Origin: Cylindrotheca closterium | Taxonomy: Eukaryota > Bacillariophyta > Bacillariophyceae > Bacillariales > Bacillariaceae | DNA: 64,000 nucleotides | NCBI GenBank assembly: GCA_933822405.4 | Contig: CAKOGP040000058.1 | Span: 33,449 to 97,448, forward strand | Reading direction: 5' to 3' | Part shown: positions 10,455 through 21,409 of the stretch, piece by piece | Numbering within the stretch: position 1 is the stretch's first letter | How the letters are laid out: each line of letters begins with the position of its first letter | Notes under the pieces: model-generated | Told to the model about the DNA's origin: nothing | Seen by the model: the letters and a program-made list of their open reading frames with translations, nothing else | Database searches by the model: none | Position numbers and translations under genes: made by a program

Positions 10455-13004
10455 ATGGGCACTTTGAAAGGCGTCCCGAATTGGATGCTCGACAATGTCA
10501 AGACTGCCAATGAGCTTGATGACGACGATGATGAAGACTCCCACGATGCATCCGATTTTGTCCAAGACATGCGTCACTGCGTTGACAAAGCCATGTCAAC
10601 TGCCAATGACAAAGACTCTTCCTTGAATTTTGCTTTCTCATGCAAAGCCCCACCTGTCATTGTCATTGCAATTCATAATATCAGTGAACAGTTTGGCCAT
10701 AGACGACCTCCGAGTACATCTGCAACACTACCAATGACTCCAGATTTTGTGAAGAAGATTGAGCGGTACTATGAGATATTTCCCCAAGGCTCATGTCAGT
10801 TTGAGTTTCCCAAAGACTTGAATAAAGACCCAAGTCCAAACTATCATCAACTGGAAGGGCAGAAGATTATCTATTTGGATTGGAATCTGTGCCATCCTGA
10901 TGTGATACTGCCATGTCCAGTCTGTGCATACAATGTGCGCAATGGCGGTGCTGCATCACACTCTGACTCATTCTTGGTGCACACACGCTGCAATTTTCGG
11001 AAGAACCAAGGAAGTCTCTTTCCAATATGGAACTTCGATGGCTCGATTACTTGGTGTGCAGTCATGGTTTACCAATGTCAACATTGTGAGGAAAACGTCA
11101 GTGGTAATGATGGCCGTCTACTCAATATGCTGCCGCCCCATGTTTCAGCAACATATCCTGTATTGCCCAAGTATGCTTGCGGTGGATTTCACTTACACAA
11201 GGATGCAAGCAGATTCTTAGAGTCCATGATGAAGACATATGGAAATGGGGACATGGTCAGCAATTTGCTGCAACAATCTGTTGGTATCCACTATACCCAG
11301 AAGGCAGTATCATACCTGAGCAAGCATCCTAGTCGCCCTTTCATGAAGTTGGAAGAGTTCACAAACGGCAATTGGCCTCCCAGTGGAGCTACACTGCGAC
11401 GACTCTTCGAGAGTGCAGAATACTCTCCTCTCAACATTTATGGATACTCTAATTTTGAGCGGTACACTCGAGAATGTCAAAGTGTGACAGTGGTGGAAAC
11501 GGAATCCATTGCAACGGACCACACCTTCCAAGTCACCAATGCCTATGGTAACAAGGAAGGGATGAAAGCAATGTTCACCTGCATCAAAGCGCCGTCAAAG
11601 GAGATGGTCGCAATAGTAGGGGTGCCCTCTACAAAACTCCAAGATGCCGCACATTGCTTGAAGCAGAGCTGTATCAAACGTGGAATGAAGCCGTCGGTTA
11701 TCTCAACTGACACGATGCCACATGGAGAAGAGTTTTGGAAGGAACTCTATGGAGAAGATATACATTGTCAACTGGGTCTTTTCCACTTACTCACAAGAAT
11801 ATATAGCACCTTGGATCGCCGTTCCAATCTCTTTGGGGAGTGCTTGCTTGCATTGAAAGAATGCATCTATAGATATGATCCGGCAGATTTGAAGAATGTG
11901 AGGGAAGCGCTCAAGGCTGGAACTCTTTCAAACGAAGGGAAACAGTACACAGATGCAGAAATTGATGATATGCAACGCACCAAAGTTTTCTCTCGCCGTT
12001 ATTCCAAGTACCTGAAGAAAGAGTTCCACAGTGCAGTTCAAATTCAATCCAATCTTGCTGCTTGGATTGAGAATTGGGATCATGAGGAGGACGATTTCCA
12101 GAGACCTGTTTTTACTTATAAGACAGCAGATGCTACAACGAACCAGTATGACAAGATTAGCTATGTACTTGACTGCATGAGAGCTGAAACCTACACTGCA
12201 ATCCCGGCACCACCAGGTTCAAAACATGGGCTTCCAACATTCAAAAGCAACCGCCCCGAATCCATGTTGGAGAAGTTCCATGAATTGTTGGCCCACTACT
12301 GCAATATTGGGTGTGGCGATGAATTTGCAAATGCTATAATAATGAAAGGATGGGCGGAGTACAATGTCACTGCAAGACACCGCTACTACTGCATGAGAAA
12401 GCGATCTGCAAACCAACTTGAACAACTTCGAGCGCTTGATATAACTCCTACGTTCCTTGACCATTCTTTGTTACACTGCATCAATGAACAGTCACGGGAT
12501 CTTGGACATGGTGATCTGTTTAGCAACTATGAGAAACCACCCAGTAAGAACAACGGTGAAGTATTCCTCAAGAACTACTTCAACCAACAGGTGGAACGGA
12601 ACAAGAACCAATTGTTTGACAAAGACTCAAAACAGTGCACTTGCAATGAATGCAAGATCCCAGCTGGGCCTCCTACAGAGATTCCTGCAGTGCCTGCAGC
12701 TGTTGTTGAAGATAACAACTCTCGTCTACTCACTTGTCAACTCACTTGTCAAATGGACTTGATGGCACTTGATGGGACTTCTACTGCCACCAATGCAGTG
12801 ACAGAAACGCCTCCAATGCAGGTAGACCCACCAAGGCGTCGACAAACCTTTGGATACTGTTTTCCTTTCCATCCATACCGGTGCGATGATCTCCAAAATT
12901 ATGTCAAGAGAAGACAAGCTGGCGAGATGGTACGTGGAAGACCACCACACAGTTTCAACTGTCCTACTAAGTCAATGTTGAAGGGCTGGGCTCCAGTTGA
13001 TTGA
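10455..13004 (+). CDS. Transposase-like protein with Cys-rich N-terminal domain and RNase H-like core
   Basis: 849 residues from the ATG at 10455. The same frame is open back to 10260, but that extension looks non-natural. A zinc-binding region has paired cysteines (LPCPVCAY, VYQCQHC, later LPPHVSATYPVLP) and resembles the domain called DUF6729 in transposon-like proteins. Further on, SIATDHTFQV, then VISTDTMPHGEEFW and QLGLFHLLTRI match the order DHTF ... D ... LFH seen in RNase H-type transposases of that group. A C-terminal CTCNECK and RPPHSFNCPTKSMLKGW close the protein. Assignment is from pattern memory and is therefore provisional. No terminal inverted repeats were found by eye within about 500 bp on either side. 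Confidence 0.55.
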   Translation: MGTLKGVPNWMLDNVKTANELDDDDDEDSHDASDFVQDMRHCVDKAMSTANDKDSSLNFAFSCKAPPVIVIAIHNISEQFGHRRPPSTSATLPMTPDFVKKIERYYEIFPQGSCQFEFPKDLNKDPSPNYHQLEGQKIIYLDWNLCHPDVILPCPVCAYNVRNGGAASHSDSFLVHTRCNFRKNQGSLFPIWNFDGSITWCAVMVYQCQHCEENVSGNDGRLLNMLPPHVSATYPVLPKYACGGFHLHKDASRFLESMMKTYGNGDMVSNLLQQSVGIHYTQKAVSYLSKHPSRPFMKLEEFTNGNWPPSGATLRRLFESAEYSPLNIYGYSNFERYTRECQSVTVVETESIATDHTFQVTNAYGNKEGMKAMFTCIKAPSKEMVAIVGVPSTKLQDAAHCLKQSCIKRGMKPSVISTDTMPHGEEFWKELYGEDIHCQLGLFHLLTRIYSTLDRRSNLFGECLLALKECIYRYDPADLKNVREALKAGTLSNEGKQYTDAEIDDMQRTKVFSRRYSKYLKKEFHSAVQIQSNLAAWIENWDHEEDDFQRPVFTYKTADATTNQYDKISYVLDCMRAETYTAIPAPPGSKHGLPTFKSNRPESMLEKFHELLAHYCNIGCGDEFANAIIMKGWAEYNVTARHRYYCMRKRSANQLEQLRALDITPTFLDHSLLHCINEQSRDLGHGDLFSNYEKPPSKNNGEVFLKNYFNQQVERNKNQLFDKDSKQCTCNECKIPAGPPTEIPAVPAAVVEDNNSRLLTCQLTCQMDLMALDGTSTATNAVTETPPMQVDPPRRRQTFGYCFPFHPYRCDDLQNYVKRRQAGEMVRGRPPHSFNCPTKSMLKGWAPVD

Positions 13005-14085
13005 TTTTGTTCTTTCCAGCTATTCTTTGAAAATTAATAGTCACATTCGAATAGTACATAAATTATAGCTACATTCTAATATTCCTTGTTCCCAATTTTC
13101 CCGCAACATGTTCTACGCAAAAATTACACCATAGAAATATGCAGAGAATATTTTGTTCACCATATAAAAAATATATCTGTCGCGCGTTTCAGGAATCACA
13201 CCATATAATCTCGAAATTCAACATTATTGAACTAAAAATGGCTTTCAAACCAATTTTGATTGGTCAGTATTTCGACTGGAGCAAGAACGAATTTTGACAA
13301 CAAACCAATACGTCAGTCTGCACTTCATCACGCAGATGACTTCTGCTTCTACTCGTCGTATCATCAAAGGTGAAATACCGGTACAGCGTACAGACAGTGA
13401 GGACTCCAAGAAAGACGGTCCTGCTGGCGCAAAATCCAGGCAAAAGCCCCCTCTGCCCCTCTGAATTACATGTCTTGCCCCCATCAAGCGCATTTCTTTT
13501 ACTTAAGGATAGTGGACCATGTACGACATGAAATATATTCAACGGATCAAAAAGCGTCAGATGGAATTCAGAATTTCCTTTCTCCTTTTTTCTCCTTCCC
13601 TTTCTTTTTTCCTTTTCCCCTCGTCTTTTGTCCCCCAATAGGAGCCTAATACCCCCCCAAAATCCTACCTGGGCAACCATGCCCCAAAGGCAGCTGTCAA
13701 GCCAACGCCAACTTCCACCCAGGTAGGAACGCCTTGTAATTGAGTTGTAAAAGATAATCGGGTGGGATTCTGGAAGACTTTGCCAGCAGTAATACTGCTC
13801 TATCCGAGCCTCGAGCTCAAATGATCCTGTAACTTTCGTCGACAGTGAATCCCGCATGACTCACTCGCAGACCAATTAAACGACTCACTCGGAACTCGGA
13901 GACGTGCGGGAAGATGATGACGCCGGATGGATGTTTCTTCGTTTGCACCGATTATCGAACCACCAAGACGTTGGATTCATCACGACAGCAGCATCCCACT
14001 CCCACAGAGCTATTTTCTTCACTGCAGTCTGATACGAAGCAGCGTGCGGTAAAGCTAAAAGGTCAACAAGAAAGAAAAACAAAAA
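13005..14085. other. Intergenic, no gene supported
   Basis: AT-rich in the first 250 bp, with a pyrimidine-rich tract near 13570-13630. Open frames here look accidental. Confidence 0.55.
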
Positions 14086-16257
14086 ATGAGCCCACGATTG
14101 GACGACGTCTACGCAGACGAGAATCATCGAGTTGAGGAATCATCATCGTCCTCACCTTTGCAGGAGACATACTCTCGCTCTCGGATTTCGGCGATACTAG
14201 CCCAGTGCGACGTAGTGAAAAGATCGTCGGCAGCATATCTTTCCACAACTGATTCCTCCTCCGCTTCTTCAGGTGACTCCGCCGTGTCATGTGGTGGTGC
14301 CGAGTCAGCACAGCATGAATCTCCAGAATCTCCTCCCTACTTGTTCGCAGACCATTGTCGGAACTTGTACTTAAAGACAGAAAATACAGATGATCATCAG
14401 TACTGGTACTGCGATTGGACCAACTACTTTGTACCCTTCAATCACACGAATTTTCGAAACGAATTCAAGAGTTTTCCAAAGCTGGAAAATGTGGTCAAGG
14501 ACTATTGCCAACCCTTTCGCACCCACGCCGAATTGCAAAACATGTATGTCGGATTGGATACAGAATCTATGCCACGCGTGACCGTCACGGAAGGAGGCAA
14601 GGATGGTCCAGAACCCTATGCAGTACGAACGACAATGATTCATTTGCGACCGGATGCCAAACAGAACTTGATTCTGCAAGCAGTGCACCAGGCCTTCATG
14701 GCGTTGCACCCAACATATTATCATATCATTAAGAGTACCATGCATGAGTTCCAAGCATTGGGCGGTCATGGAACCGTTTCTTTGGTATTGGTGGCGAATG
14801 TAGTTACGCACAAAACGAGTTTGGAACGTCATCTTTTGTTGCGATTTTATCATGCAGAACAGCTGGGCGAGTATCTGACGGAGAGTCAGCTTGATGATGA
14901 TTTGGAAATTGAATTGGATCTAAATAAGGGACGAGCAGAAGAAAAGAAGAAGATAAAGAATATCGTTATCAACAGCCGAGAGGATCAGCCAATGTCGCCA
15001 CTCAAGAGTCAGCATACAAGATTGAACGAACTCATATCAGAGGCTTCGGCTTTGGTCAAGCTTGTCCAACGACATGGATTTCTACCTTCACACCAAGCTC
15101 CAGGACCAACCCAGGAAGAAACCTCACGAATATTACAATCCAAACATGGTCAAAGTTTCACTTCGAAATCCGTGCTGTCCGTCTTTTACAAGGATGTGCG
15201 AAACTTGTTTCCTTCTTTATCGACCAAGGATAAACAGGTACTACAAGAATCTCACTCCTTGATGGAACGTATTTGGTCGGAATTGGAAATGGTTAAAGCC
15301 ACTCATAACACTCTCATCACGGAATCTTCCTCAAGATTTGGAATGAGGCCTTGTCAACCCAATTTGGATCGAGATTTCTGCTTTCACCTAGCTCAGATAT
15401 CACAGCACAATATGCTTGCAGATTTGGCTCAGCAAATGGAAAAAGCAGAGACCATATTGCATGAAGCTCTTATGGAGTACGCCGACTTTGAAGCCTATCT
15501 CAAGCAGGTTATGCTGAATGACTATCTCATTCGACTCAACAACAGCAAGCACAAAGACAAGAACAAGTTCAATCCAGATCATTCGTTGGACATGGGACAG
15601 GCTCCCATTCATATGAAGAAGCGAAAAATGGAAGAGTTTCCTTGGGACGATGTGGTGCGTAGAGCTCTGGACGAGGTGGCGCATCAAGTGGCAGCCAACT
15701 GCTTGGAAGCCTTTCGCCCAAAAGAGTCTTTGCAAATGTCAATCGATGCAACGCATCGTGTTTTTGTAGCCTTTGGTAAAGCTGATGATCAAGATCAATC
15801 CCAATTCTTGAAAAAGCTGTCCCGAAGGAACATGATAAAGGTGACTCAACAGCAAGCTCGAGTGAAATTACTGTTGGAAAAGATCATCCTTCTTCCACAT
15901 TCCCATCCACATATACCGAGAGTAAAGCAATTGTCGAACCACTGGTACGAACTGACACTACAATCGAAAACCAGTAACATTCGTCGGGGTCCCATCCCCA
16001 TTCTAAATTTTCAAACCAAATTCGGAGGACAGGGTTGCATCACAAGTCATCAATTGATATTGGTCAAAGGAGTTTTTCGAACCGAAGTCTTGGTATGGGA
16101 CTGGATGGATATTGACCTTGCTCATACTCCGGATCATCCTTTTGCAAAGGTCGCTGTTCTTGAAAATGGAAAACGAATCAGTGGATTCAATCCTCTCGGT
16201 GTTGATCCAGCTAAGATCGTAAAGATGGCCCAAACGCTGAAGGGGTTACAGGAGTAG
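14086..16257 (+). CDS. Large unrecognised protein, 723 residues
   Basis: A single exon from an ATG in A-rich context (AAAAAATGAGC). The first 85 residues are Ser/Glu-rich and probably disordered. The remainder is mixed alpha/beta in composition, with conserved-looking blocks such as YWYCDWTNYFVPFNHTNF, YYHIIKSTMHEFQALGGHG and, near the end, IPILNFQTKFGGQGCITSH. There is no signal peptide and no membrane segment. A Lys/Glu-rich stretch at about residues 280-300 (KGRAEEKKKIK) interrupts the middle. I do not recognise the family, and codon use resembles the neighbouring host genes. It converges on POP1, with only 126 bp between the stops. Confidence 0.65.
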   Translation: MSPRLDDVYADENHRVEESSSSSPLQETYSRSRISAILAQCDVVKRSSAAYLSTTDSSSASSGDSAVSCGGAESAQHESPESPPYLFADHCRNLYLKTENTDDHQYWYCDWTNYFVPFNHTNFRNEFKSFPKLENVVKDYCQPFRTHAELQNMYVGLDTESMPRVTVTEGGKDGPEPYAVRTTMIHLRPDAKQNLILQAVHQAFMALHPTYYHIIKSTMHEFQALGGHGTVSLVLVANVVTHKTSLERHLLLRFYHAEQLGEYLTESQLDDDLEIELDLNKGRAEEKKKIKNIVINSREDQPMSPLKSQHTRLNELISEASALVKLVQRHGFLPSHQAPGPTQEETSRILQSKHGQSFTSKSVLSVFYKDVRNLFPSLSTKDKQVLQESHSLMERIWSELEMVKATHNTLITESSSRFGMRPCQPNLDRDFCFHLAQISQHNMLADLAQQMEKAETILHEALMEYADFEAYLKQVMLNDYLIRLNNSKHKDKNKFNPDHSLDMGQAPIHMKKRKMEEFPWDDVVRRALDEVAHQVAANCLEAFRPKESLQMSIDATHRVFVAFGKADDQDQSQFLKKLSRRNMIKVTQQQARVKLLLEKIILLPHSHPHIPRVKQLSNHWYELTLQSKTSNIRRGPIPILNFQTKFGGQGCITSHQLILVKGVFRTEVLVWDWMDIDLAHTPDHPFAKVAVLENGKRISGFNPLGVDPAKIVKMAQTLKGLQE

Positions 16258-16383
16258 TAAAGACTCATGACGAGAAGAACAGGGTATTAAGAACTAGTGC
16301 AAGAGAGAAAATGTAGGCTAGTTTATTTGAGAAATGCTTCTTTAAATTCCAACGAATGCAAACATGCACTGGTAGCGACCCGT

Positions 16384-18768
16384 CTACATGATTGACAGGC
16401 ATCCTTGGAAATGAGTGTCTCCAGCCCTGACGGTTACTGCCAATTGCAAACTACGAGAGCCATCCAGTGAACGAACATAGAGTCCAGAATTGGAACTAGA
16501 CACTTCCAATGCGTGCAAGAGACGAGCGGCTCCGACCACTGAAATTCCATGGCACGTCCCCCGACCCAAAGAAAAGGAAGCAATAGTGACATGGCCCAAA
16601 CGAATAGATTCAAAACGCACTTCATCTCCTGACTGCATTGCACCCTTACCCGCAACTTGTACATGACAAACTAGCATGGCTGGAAGCGATAACGAAGATC
16701 GTAGGCCAAAACAACTTTGTTTCCATGCTTCGCTATTTTGTTTGGGCAACGGTGGGGCTTTCAGAACATCGTTCAGAGGTCTCGCTCTTCGGCGGTTTCG
16801 TTTTCCCAGCCTATCGGTTCCAACCGAAGCTTCGTTTTGGCCTGAAGATTCAGGAGGCTGTTGCCCGCATCCTTGGAGAGCCTGCACGAAAGGTTGCACG
16901 AAGGCTCCACGAACCACCACAGTAGACGTGTCATCGTCGGATTCGGTATCGTCTTTTCCATTTTCGTTCATTCCTTGCTCTTGCTGAATTGATGACTGGC
17001 CGTCTTCCTTCTTTTGTGAAAACTTTTCGTCCTCTTCCGAATCTTCAAGGGAAACCAGGCGGCTCCAGTAGATTCGACACATTTTTACCGAAGTAGGTTT
17101 GACGGAAAGTCTACCCCATCCGCCTTCCCAAAGTCGCCGGACCAGATTTCCAGACGGTGCAGTACCTTCCGCTTTGGATGCAGCTGTACTAGGGCTTTTC
17201 GTATTTCCTTTCCAATACAGTTGCCCCTGAGGCGTATCCACGTAATCTCTGGGGAACATGGGAATTGGTGGACTGCATTCCAATTTCAAGTGACTTTCTT
17301 CCACCATACCCATAGGGCAGCAAGGTCCAGCCAGAACGAGCTTCATCCAAATCGCTTTTGCCAATGTGGGATCAGCACAGTGAATCTCCCATCCGGAAAC
17401 GGCTTGGTTGGGCAAGCATTTTAGCTCCCGTGGCGCTTGCCAAATCAACAGTGCCTGGTTCGGCCCAATCTTGGATATCATTGTCTCTCCACCCCCCTTT
17501 TCAAGATTCATTTGCTCTATACTTCTCTGCATTTGAGTCACATGTACATGCAATCCCTCCAAAGATGGCGACCTTTCTTTTAGGTTCGTCTTTGACCCTT
17601 GAGAGTTGCCGTCAAGGTGCAAAGTAACATGGAACATGGATCCATGCGGCAAGCAAGTCTCGGGCACTTGTTCGTCCGGTACTTTAGACCAGTCCCAGCA
17701 AGTGAAAGCCGTAGTATCTCTAACGTGCGTCGGTTGGAGCACATTTCGAATGATGTTCGTGGCCGAGCTCCCGCATAATTGAAAGCATGAATTGCCAATG
17801 ACATTCGAGGATTCTTCTAATTGGATCTTTGATTCCTCTGTCATGATTTGTTCCATATTGTCGCTGAAATCATCGTAAATGGAAGGATGAACAAGGAATT
17901 GAACCATCCAACGGTATGATTTCGCTTCATTCTGACAGGACACTTTCCATCGAACAGGACCGATAGCTTGCATTGGAAATTGATCCAGACGATGCAGCAT
18001 TCCACTTCCCATCTGAATTCCGGCAAAAACCGATTGGTTTGTACCAAAATCTGGGCACATGCGTGACAGTAGAGGCACCAGCGAAGACAGCGGCAAGTCA
18101 GACGAGATTGCCAATGTTTGCCGTTTCCAAGTAACATCTTGGAGGCTGCATCGATTTTCCTGTTCCAAGCGTAGCATAGCACGGCCTCCCCGATTCGAGT
18201 GGCATAAGGGTACTCGCCATCCCCACAAGGTCTCCATATGAAACCGCTTGGCGTGCCATAAGTGCGTCACCATCCAATTTGCCACGTGTGTTGTTGTTTC
18301 CTCTTTCTTCTTGACAGGGAGTTCATTGTGCTGCCATTCAAAATGCCCTTGACAGAGCGTCGATCTCCTTCCACGTTTGGCTTTTCGTGTCGTCGACTCT
18401 GACGACGGCTGGTTTCCCTTCGGATAGCGATGTTTGTGTTTCTTTCGTTCCACTGCCGTCGTCCTTCGCCTTAGATGTCGACTGGATGTCTTGGCACCTC
18501 CACTTCGCAAGGCCACTTCTGGTTGGACCTGCGAAGGCTTGCTGTTTTGACTACTCCCATGTCTATCCTGAGAACCACTTTGTCCGTTAGCAGCATTTCG
18601 AAGTTGGGCATGGAGATCTCTCAATTCGGGCAATCGACGAGACGCAAAAAGACTGACAGAAACTGTAGATGATTTGTCCAAGAAAGCTGGTAAGTCCTTC
18701 CACGAAGGTTGAGAAGAACGCTTCCGTTTTCGACAAGATCGAACGGTGGCTTCTGTTTTTTCACTCAT
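16384..18768 (-). CDS. POP1: RNase P/MRP protein subunit POP1
   Basis: 794 residues in one exon. The N-terminus is basic with nuclear-type KRKR clusters. The POP1 N-terminal signature follows: HLRRRTTAVERKK, then HVANWMVTHLWHAKRFHM and WGWRVPL. The central part has RLWEGGWGRLSVKP, matching the POPLD region, and the C-terminus carries a small beta domain (GHVTIASFSLGRGTCHGISVVGAARLL). POP1 is the largest common protein of RNase P, which matures tRNA 5' ends, and RNase MRP, which processes rRNA. It acts in the nucleus and nucleolus. An acidic insert (EEDEKFSQKKEDGQSS onward) lies before the C-terminal domain. It starts 305 bp from the divergently transcribed gene at 19074. Confidence 0.88.
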   Translation of the reverse strand: MSEKTEATVRSCRKRKRSSQPSWKDLPAFLDKSSTVSVSLFASRRLPELRDLHAQLRNAANGQSGSQDRHGSSQNSKPSQVQPEVALRSGGAKTSSRHLRRRTTAVERKKHKHRYPKGNQPSSESTTRKAKRGRRSTLCQGHFEWQHNELPVKKKEETTTHVANWMVTHLWHAKRFHMETLWGWRVPLCHSNRGGRAMLRLEQENRCSLQDVTWKRQTLAISSDLPLSSLVPLLSRMCPDFGTNQSVFAGIQMGSGMLHRLDQFPMQAIGPVRWKVSCQNEAKSYRWMVQFLVHPSIYDDFSDNMEQIMTEESKIQLEESSNVIGNSCFQLCGSSATNIIRNVLQPTHVRDTTAFTCWDWSKVPDEQVPETCLPHGSMFHVTLHLDGNSQGSKTNLKERSPSLEGLHVHVTQMQRSIEQMNLEKGGGETMISKIGPNQALLIWQAPRELKCLPNQAVSGWEIHCADPTLAKAIWMKLVLAGPCCPMGMVEESHLKLECSPPIPMFPRDYVDTPQGQLYWKGNTKSPSTAASKAEGTAPSGNLVRRLWEGGWGRLSVKPTSVKMCRIYWSRLVSLEDSEEDEKFSQKKEDGQSSIQQEQGMNENGKDDTESDDDTSTVVVRGAFVQPFVQALQGCGQQPPESSGQNEASVGTDRLGKRNRRRARPLNDVLKAPPLPKQNSEAWKQSCFGLRSSLSLPAMLVCHVQVAGKGAMQSGDEVRFESIRLGHVTIASFSLGRGTCHGISVVGAARLLHALEVSSSNSGLYVRSLDGSRSLQLAVTVRAGDTHFQGCLSIM

Positions 18769-19073
18769 GATATGTAGTGTATGGTATTGACCACGGATGC
18801 AGGCATCGAAACAATAGCATGAACATTCGATTCGTTTCCGCTGCCTTGATTTAGGTTCTGGGTGAAATATATTGGTGTCCGTTCGGTGTTCGGTTGCTGT
18901 CCGATCGTCGTATTACACGTGTACGATGAGGCGGGTTTTCCAAACTGTGAAAATATGATTTGTGATTTGTGATTTATTGTTTAATGGAACTGAAAGTTCA
19001 ATTTCTACTAAATATTCAACTCGCGCAAAAGTCGCCAAAAACACCAACTCCATAAATGTGAGAGTTTCGGAGA
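18769..19073. promoter_or_regulatory. Divergent promoter region of POP1 and the 19074 gene
   Basis: 305 bp separate two start codons facing away from each other, so both promoters must share this space. It contains an AT-rich core near 18955-19015. No defined element can be assigned. Confidence 0.45.
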
Positions 19074-19811
19074 ATGGAAGAGATGGAGGCCATGCTACCA
19101 AAAAAAACAGTTTACACCCGCTTTGTGGCGGTTGATACCCGTTCGTTGAACCTTGTACGGGGGGAAATGAACGATCGACTCAACTTGCCCAAGAAGGCCG
19201 AGGAGATCTTGGGCAAGAAGGCGAATTTGAACAAGATGACCAAGGCCGAGAGAGCCAAGTGGGCAAACAAGGCAAGGGCCAGAAGAAGCAAAGGCCAGAA
19301 GGAGGAAATATCTGAAAAGGAGATCGATTTTGAACCAACCCTTCTTGTCATTATCGAAGAACCAAAGAAGGAGGAAGAAGAAGTCGACGACGTGAACGAG
19401 AAGAAGGAATTCAAACCTTCCCTTCTTGTCGTTATCGAAGATCCAGAGGGAGAAGACTTGAATACCATGGACGAGTCGTCTTTTGATGCTGGATTGATTA
19501 ATGACGACTTCGATTCTTTGGAGCAGGATGGTAGCGATGGCGAGATTTTTGCATCACCAACTGAGCAATCTGACAAGGCAGCTACGAATGATATTCCTTC
19601 TGATGGAATGGGATCTGGATGGACCGAATCTGGAAAGCGCTACAGCCGACGGCTACAGCTCAAGCTTTCGCCAGATAAGAAGGATCCTTCTACTGAAGCT
19701 TTGGGATCTGGCATGACGGAAAAAGGACGACGATACAGTCGCCGAGTGGTAAATCGAAAGGTGCCAAATAAAGCACATTCTTGCTACGGCTTGGAAAGAG
19801 ATGAAGTATGA
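19074..19811 (+). CDS. Small charged protein with two internal duplications
   Basis: 245 residues from the first of three closely spaced ATGs. After a basic region (KKAEEILGKKANLNKMTKAERAKWANKARARR) come two related segments, FEPTLLVIIEEP and FKPSLLVVIEDP, spaced by acidic linkers. Two further related segments follow, GSGWTESGKRYSRRL and GSGMTEKGRRYSRRV. No signal peptide and no known domain. The motif pairs suggest short binding repeats in an otherwise disordered protein. It could be nuclear given the basic part. Function unknown. Confidence 0.55.
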   Translation: MEEMEAMLPKKTVYTRFVAVDTRSLNLVRGEMNDRLNLPKKAEEILGKKANLNKMTKAERAKWANKARARRSKGQKEEISEKEIDFEPTLLVIIEEPKKEEEEVDDVNEKKEFKPSLLVVIEDPEGEDLNTMDESSFDAGLINDDFDSLEQDGSDGEIFASPTEQSDKAATNDIPSDGMGSGWTESGKRYSRRLQLKLSPDKKDPSTEALGSGMTEKGRRYSRRVVNRKVPNKAHSCYGLERDEV

Positions 19812-21402
19812 TAATAGTGTGCGACAACACACGAACAACCCATCAGGGAGTGTCACCTGGAAATTCACCCCATCAATTGCATTTACTTTTTCAACCATGA
19901 TCATCTCACTTTTTTTTCTTTTCTCTTTTAGGACATTTTGGCGAAAACACATTTTCGCATTTATTTTATTGTCACACTTCCAAGGGATCCTTCGGAAGGC
20001 CAGTGTTTGCCTTTGTGGTTTCTAGTGGATTGGTCACTCACTAGGTCGCATCGGCGACGCGAAACCAGATGATTTCATGGCTTGCTGCGACTGGGTGCTT
20101 CCCTCCAGTCTTGTTTGGCCACCTAAAACGAATCAATCGTTTGGGTGGGACGACGGGGGTGGGATGGGCAGGTCGAGGCTCGTAAGCGCATCCTGATCAG
20201 CAAGATCCCAGATAAGTGGTCCCTTTAGGATTTGGGATTGGCGTACCTACTTCAAGAACAAGATCATCGATTTGAGATTACTATTTCCAAAGGAAAGCGG
20301 AAGCCTCGCTTGGGACATCAGTGTCATGTGATCCATCAGCCACCCTGCTCTAATATTGGGAGCAAGCGATATCCGTCAGACATGTGAACAGCCGTTGTTG
20401 CCAATAATAATAATTTTTATTGCAATACTCGGTGGTGCATGCAGTATCGTGATGATGGCACTGGACTGAACATCGCAACAAGGGGGCAACGGCGTCTTCC
20501 ACCATTTTAAACTAATTACTACTATAATTGTAGTACAGTACCAGATTGGCATGTCTTATTGTCATATATACATATTCGAATTGTGGTCTTTTGATTACCT
20601 TTTGCAGCGCTAGTACTTTAGAATAAACTCAGCTATATATCAGATTTTTGTACCATAAAATGTTGCAGAAGAATATTTTCGACTTTTCGGTACACATAAA
20701 TATGGCGTGAAACAACATTCTCTAACTGAAACTATTATTTTAAAAAATGACCCGACTACACGAAAAACTGGGCATAATTTAAATATATGGCGTGAAACAA
20801 CATTCACCAACAAACAAATGTTTACTATATATATAACGCTATAAATGTGACCTTGTACTGCCTTCGTCCGTCAAATAGTAATGAAGTTTTGCTGTGTGGT
20901 AGAGTAAGAACTAGATATGTACCAGGTACCTTTGTACGAATACTCTGGGCTAGTAGTGTACGTGTATACCGTATTAAGCAAAGCTGCACTGGTGGGAAAA
21001 GAAGACGGGCCACTTTTTGCAGATTAATATGGCATATATATGAGACAGCACCGTTGTCATGTTGGCAGTCACGTCACTCATATATTTGATGGTTCGAATC
21101 ATCGTCCATCTAGTATCATGATCCTATGATCATCCATCAGTACTAGCTAGCTCCTACTAGTACTTCAATGTCTGATTTTTTTCAGGGATGGGAACTTTTA
21201 CGATGCATATCCAGGGATGGGAACTTTTACGATGCATATCCATGATCCACTTCAAAAACAACGAATCAATCTGACGAACATTTTAATTCTTCAATTTGAG
21301 ACTCATCACTTTTATTACAATCCTATTCTCGTCGGACGGACTATCATCAGAACTAACATAGCTCCCTCCATGATCTTGACTTTGACCTAAAATATTTTGC
21401 TC
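19812..21402. other. Long spacer left of the copia element
   Basis: No gene supported. It contains two copies of ATGGCGTGAAACAACATTC (about 20703 and 20789), a 29-bp tandem duplication (21183-21240), and KpnI-like GGTACC-rich stretches near 20920. Confidence 0.55.
21183..21240. repeat. Tandem duplication, 2 x 29 bp
   Basis: The unit starting CAGGGATGGGAACTTTTACG is present twice, head to tail, with no visible mismatch. Confidence 0.85.
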
Positions 21403-21409
21403 GAGAATG

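Noticed and set aside
13264..13857. Minus-strand open frame of 197 codons
   Set aside because: Polypurine-driven Lys/Glu/Arg run, no start context and no domain.
21065..21110. Possible tRNA (GGTTCGAATC box)
   Set aside because: The T-arm does not form a five-pair stem and no A box or anticodon arm fits upstream.
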